From positions 1 through 7,506 of the forward strand of contig JAKAEF010000048.1 of the NCBI GenBank assembly GCA_021820025.1: a DNA stretch of 7,506 bases, read 5' to 3'. The stretch's first letter is position 1; every line of letters begins with the position of its first letter. Under the pieces are notes generated by a model. The model did no database searches and was not told the DNA's origin. It saw only the letters and a list, made by a program, of their open reading frames with translations. The position numbers and the translations under genes were made by a program. The DNA comes from a bacterium. Lineage in GTDB: Bacteria > Patescibacteriota > Microgenomatia > Levybacterales > UBA12049. This document shows, piece by piece, positions 4,830 to 7,506 of this stretch.

Positions 4830-6218
4830 ATGCAAATCGACCCAAAAATTTTTAAGGCATACGATATTCGAGGTATTTATCCTACAGAACTTAGCGAAGA
4901 AACAATCGTCCCAATTATTCAATCAATCTACACTTTTTTCACTCAATCAATCACAAAACCTAACCCAACAATAGTGTTAGGACGAGATATGCGTATGTCA
5001 TCTCCTATGCTTTTTGATAAGGCAATAGAAACACTTGTTGCAATGGGAGCACATGTTATTGATGTAGGGCTAGTTTCTACACCCTCTTTTTATTTTTCTG
5101 TTTTTCATTATGGGTATGATGCTGGAATTCAAATTACTGCATCACACAATCCAAAGGAATATAACGGAATAAAATTTGTTAAAAATAGCCCAACTGGACT
5201 TATAAAAATTGGGAAATCAACAGGAATGGAAGAGGTTAAACAAATGGCTATAGCGTTTGGAATAAATCCCCCATTAATTTCTGCAAGTAAAGGAACTGTT
5301 ACAAAACTAACAACGGTTTTGCAAGATGATGTAAAAACAGCATTAGAATTATTGGGAAACCCTAAGATTAATAAATATACCATTGCTGCAGATCCTGCAA
5401 ACGCAATGGGTGCTCAATATATAGAGGCGCTTTTCCAAACAATTGAAGCAAATTTAATAAAAATGAATTTTAATCTTGATGGAAGCTTTCCAGTGCATCA
5501 ACCTGATCCTTTAGATTCAAAAAATTTAATAGATCTGCAAAAAAAAGTAGTTGCAGAAAAAGCAGATTTTGGATTAGCCCCAGATGGAGATGGAGACAGA
5601 TTATTTTTTGTAGATGAAAAAGGAGAAATTGTGCCTCCAACAATCATTACTGCACTTGTTGCACGAGAGCTTTTAAAACAACAAGAAGGAGCTGTTATTT
5701 TGTTTGATATTCGCTACATTTTAACTCCAATTAAAATAGTCGAAGAAAACGGGGGGAAATGGGAAGTCACTAAAGTTGGTCATGCATTTATTACTGAAAA
5801 AATGAATGAAACAGGAGCAATTTTTGCAGGAGAATCCTCTGCTCACTATTATTATAAAACAAATGGAAATGCAGAATCGCAACTGGCAACAATTTTAAGT
5901 GTTTTAAAAGTTTTAACAGAAGAAAATAAAACACTTTCGCAAGTAGTAGAAGAGTTGCGAAGAAGTTACGAATCAGGAGAATTTAATTTTACTGTTTCAA
6001 ATGCACCAGAAATTATGGAACTTTTAAAAACAAAATACCAAGACGGAGAACTTAATGCATTAGATGGTATTGCCATCTCTTATCCCTCTTGGAGATTTAG
6101 TGTAAGGACATCTAACACAGAACCGCTTTTGCGCTTAAATGTTGAAAGTTACAGTAAAGATGAAATGGAACAAAAAAGAGACGAGCTAATGAATTTTATT
6201 CAATCTTCTAAAAAATAA
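4830..6218 (+). CDS. Phosphomannomutase/phosphoglucomutase
   Basis: A 462-residue cytoplasmic enzyme of the alpha-D-phosphohexomutase superfamily that interconverts hexose 6-phosphate and hexose 1-phosphate, supplying precursors for GDP-mannose or UDP-glucose. All four family loops are present in order. The start has FKAYDIRGIYPTEL. The catalytic loop is TASHNPKEYNGIK with phosphoserine Ser105. The metal loop PDGDGDR has Asp252, Asp254 and Asp256. The sugar loop is GESSAHYYYK (334-343), and the phosphate-binding loop is RTSNTEPLLRLNVE (426-439). Length is normal for the ManB/AlgC type. The sugar loop differs slightly from the common GEMSGH, with Ser and Ala at two positions, while Glu335 and His339 are kept. 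Sugar preference cannot be decided from the sequence. The start at ATG 4830 fits the -10 box 6 bases upstream. The possible isomerase gene beginning at 7440 would supply its substrate. Confidence 0.93.
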   Translation: MQIDPKIFKAYDIRGIYPTELSEETIVPIIQSIYTFFTQSITKPNPTIVLGRDMRMSSPMLFDKAIETLVAMGAHVIDVGLVSTPSFYFSVFHYGYDAGIQITASHNPKEYNGIKFVKNSPTGLIKIGKSTGMEEVKQMAIAFGINPPLISASKGTVTKLTTVLQDDVKTALELLGNPKINKYTIAADPANAMGAQYIEALFQTIEANLIKMNFNLDGSFPVHQPDPLDSKNLIDLQKKVVAEKADFGLAPDGDGDRLFFVDEKGEIVPPTIITALVARELLKQQEGAVILFDIRYILTPIKIVEENGGKWEVTKVGHAFITEKMNETGAIFAGESSAHYYYKTNGNAESQLATILSVLKVLTEENKTLSQVVEELRRSYESGEFNFTVSNAPEIMELLKTKYQDGELNALDGIAISYPSWRFSVRTSNTEPLLRLNVESYSKDEMEQKRDELMNFIQSSKK

Positions 6219-6220
6219 TT

Positions 6221-7378
6221 TTATTGACATTTTAGTTGTACAGTCCCCGAAAGTGGAGAGAATTGAGAAGCTCCAGAAAGCAAATCCGGAATTCCTGCAT
6301 ATGCATATTTTGCATAATATGTTGTTCCATTTTTGAATGGCTCTGCAAGAGTCTGGTTGGTACCACTTGTTGCATTATGAGTAGAATTTACCAAATCTGT
6401 TCCCCCATCTGTTGTCCCTATCTCAAACCAGTAGGAAGCAGCACCTGTAATTGTTTGGAAATTAACTGTTGCTCCCCAATTTTGTGATGGCCCATCAAGA
6501 GAACCGCAGGTAACAAAAATATTTGGGGCAGGTGCTCCAAGGGTTGGAGTATAGCTTAAACTTAATGCACCTGTAGTTGATGGTGCACTGAGAGAAATGG
6601 CGCTTGAAGTTAGCAAATCCGTGTCTGTACCATCACTTTGCTTTTGTTTAAGAATTGCGATAAAGTCATAACTTGTACTAGGAATTCCCTGCCATACCCA
6701 AACAGATAAGGGCTTTGGAACAAAATTATCTACAGCAACTTGAAAACTTGTTGTTCCTGTTACCCGCTCAAAAATAACTACGCGCGAACTAACAGGCGGC
6801 TGACCAGTAAAAGAAAGCGTTCCAGAGATGCTTGCCGTTGCACTTTGCGTTGCGGGAGTTGTTGTTGGCGTTACAATCGGCATAAGTAATTCCGCCGTTG
6901 GTGTTGGAACACGAGTTGGAACAGGTTTTGCTGTTGGTGTTGGAACATGCGTTGGAGCCAAACTAATCGCAGGAGTTGGAGTAACTTCGGCATTAAAAGA
7001 AAATTTTAGCACCTGATTAGCAGCAGGAGCAGTAACTGTTAAGATATTTGATTCTGTTGTTTTCCCATTTGAGAGTAGTTGAGCTTTTATCTGATATGTC
7101 ACGCCTGATTTTCCACCGTTAAACTGCCAGGAAGAAAAATCTTTAGCGGGTAAATTTACTTCTACTGGCATAAATTGACCAGTTGGTGTTGATGTATCTT
7201 TAACAAGTAATGTTATTGTGCTATTAGAAGGGATCGTGCTTGCCAGGCTAAAAACACCGTTAATGACAGTTCCACTCGATACCAGAAATGCACGAATAAG
7301 TAAAATAACTATGGGAATAAAAATAACAATACCTATTAACCCAATGATATATTTTTGAGTTGCAGATAAATTCCCCAT
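6221..7378 (-). CDS. Membrane-anchored protein with duplicated beta-sandwich domains, Pro/Thr linker and fn3-like C-terminus
   Basis: A 385-residue surface protein of unknown function. One membrane helix (about 10-32) follows a short N-terminus; the rest should be outside. Residues 36-131 and 181-279 are two related beta-rich domains, sharing I-N/S-G starts, a W-x-[FW]-x-G core (W84/G88 and W227/G231), a tyrosine and alanine (Y95/A99, Y237/A241) and APxxxxxL near the end. Between them (132-180) is a Pro/Thr/Ala linker with a 12-residue repeat. The third domain (about 284-385) reads like fibronectin type III: WGATVNFQTITGAASYWFEIG, NGTTYYAKYAYAG. It holds the only two cysteines, Cys291 and Cys384, which could form a disulfide joining the domain ends. 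Such proteins commonly bind or display at the cell surface; no catalytic motif is visible. It is convergent with the mutase gene, with 2 bases between the stops, and has a divergent promoter at 7385-7413. Confidence 0.82.
   Translation of the reverse strand: MGNLSATQKYIIGLIGIVIFIPIVILLIRAFLVSSGTVINGVFSLASTIPSNSTITLLVKDTSTPTGQFMPVEVNLPAKDFSSWQFNGGKSGVTYQIKAQLLSNGKTTESNILTVTAPAANQVLKFSFNAEVTPTPAISLAPTHVPTPTAKPVPTRVPTPTAELLMPIVTPTTTPATQSATASISGTLSFTGQPPVSSRVVIFERVTGTTSFQVAVDNFVPKPLSVWVWQGIPSTSYDFIAILKQKQSDGTDTDLLTSSAISLSAPSTTGALSLSYTPTLGAPAPNIFVTCGSLDGPSQNWGATVNFQTITGAASYWFEIGTTDGGTDLVNSTHNATSGTNQTLAEPFKNGTTYYAKYAYAGIPDLLSGASQFSPLSGTVQLKCQ
6897..6956 (-). repeat. Tandem 36-bp repeat in the Pro/Thr linker
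   Basis: Two imperfect copies, 6897-6920 and 6933-6956, share the 15-mer GTTGGTGTTGGAACA and a GTTGGA end. The period of 36 bases keeps the frame and encodes a 12-residue unit seen as APTHVPTPTAKP then VPTRVPTPTAEL. Such repeats can change copy number by slippage, altering the length of the stalk between the two beta domains. Confidence 0.7.
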
Positions 7379-7384
7379 ACTCTC

Positions 7385-7413
7385 ACAGTAGCAAACTCCT
7401 ATTGTGAAATCAA
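7385..7413 (-). promoter_or_regulatory. Minus-strand promoter TTGATT-N17-TACTGT for the surface-protein gene
   Basis: Read on the minus strand, -35 TTGATT (7413-7408) and -10 TACTGT (7390-7385) are 17 bases apart, with TGC directly before the hexamer (extended -10). Seven bases after the -10 is 7378, the A of the ATG, so a leaderless mRNA is predicted. No Shine-Dalgarno site is present. Confidence 0.6.
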
Positions 7414-7430
7414 AAGTTTCATGCTATCCT
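7402..7430 (+). promoter_or_regulatory. Plus-strand promoter TTGTGA-N17-TATCCT, divergent
   Basis: The -35 TTGTGA (7402-7407) and -10 TATCCT (7425-7430) are 17 bases apart, with TGC before the hexamer. The predicted transcription start near 7437 is 3 bases before ATG 7440. Its -35 box directly abuts the -35 box of the minus-strand promoter at 7408-7413. Confidence 0.55.
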
Positions 7431-7439
7431 AAATGTGCA

Positions 7440-7506
7440 ATGATTGATTTAACAAACATTGAAGAAATCCAAAAATTAGATCCCAAAAACGTATATGGCT
7501 CCACAG
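7440..7506 (+). CDS. N-terminus of a protein, possibly bifunctional phosphoglucose/phosphomannose isomerase (3' end outside window)
   Basis: The first 22 codons from ATG 7440 run open to the window end. The peptide begins MIDLTNIEEIQKLDP and continues KNVYGS. An N-terminal 'L.d...i..lDp.nv..s' segment is typical of the bifunctional phosphoglucose/phosphomannose isomerases common in small-genome bacteria and archaea, where a short helix precedes the first SIS domain. The match rests on very few residues. Proximity to the phosphomannomutase/phosphoglucomutase gene supports it, since both act on the same sugar-phosphate pool. The start is set by the -10 box 9 bases upstream; no Shine-Dalgarno site is seen. 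Confidence 0.4.
   Translation, partial: MIDLTNIEEIQKLDPKNVYGST

Noticed and set aside
6828..7016. Plus-strand open frame rich in Val and Gly
   Set aside because: It is the complement of the Pro/Thr repeat linker of the minus-strand surface protein; the Val/Gly bias is a by-product of that repeat.
1..7506. Reassigned TGA codon, as in some Candidate Phyla Radiation lineages
   Set aside because: No TGA stop is used here, but all genes also run full length with no in-frame TGA and family motifs use normal Gly and Trp codons, so the standard bacterial code fits.
1..7506. Mobile element, CRISPR array, toxin-antitoxin or defence system
   Set aside because: No transposase, integrase, direct-repeat array, terminal inverted repeats or defence-type domains were seen; all gene products are envelope, sugar or replication related.

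Overview
The window looks like part of the chromosome of an ultra-small bacterium of the Candidate Phyla Radiation, probably a Microgenomates lineage. This is an inference from AT-rich coding sequence, short compact genes, a DNA polymerase III delta subunit of only about 230 residues, several membrane-anchored or secreted proteins of lineage-specific look, and near-absence of Shine-Dalgarno sites. The genes read through under the standard bacterial code. All eight stop codons seen are TAA or TAG, with no TGA.

Layout from left to right, plus strand unless stated. 1-276 is the 3' end of an unrecognised helical protein. 365-856 encodes a small secreted helical protein, the only gene with a strong ribosome binding site. 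Two back-to-back hairpins sit at its stop codon (847-906). 971-2125 encodes a secreted TIM-barrel glycoside hydrolase-like protein. 2165-2668 encodes a YkuK/DUF458 RNase H-like protein. 2711-3436 encodes a membrane-anchored L,D-transpeptidase, followed after 2 bases by a membrane-anchored protein with TolB-like motifs (3439-4095). 4128-4820 encodes a DNA polymerase III delta subunit-like protein and 4830-6218 a phosphomannomutase/phosphoglucomutase. 6221-7378 on the minus strand encodes a large membrane-anchored beta-sandwich protein, convergent with the mutase. 7440 to the window end is the start of a gene that may encode a phosphoglucose/phosphomannose isomerase.

Most of the genes concern the cell envelope: a wall-crosslinking transpeptidase, a secreted glycan hydrolase, three other exported or anchored proteins, and sugar-phosphate enzymes that would feed nucleotide-sugar synthesis. 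The replication gene holA and the YkuK-like gene are housekeeping neighbours.

The most notable pattern is transcriptional. Several genes carry a -10 element, often the extended TGnTAnnnT form, ending only 6 to 13 bases before the start codon, with no Shine-Dalgarno site. This predicts leaderless or nearly leaderless mRNAs. It also moves the likely start of the YkuK-like gene from 2150 to 2165. The 61-base gap at the right end holds two divergent promoters whose -35 boxes abut. I saw no mobile element, CRISPR array, tRNA or rRNA, and no defence-type system.
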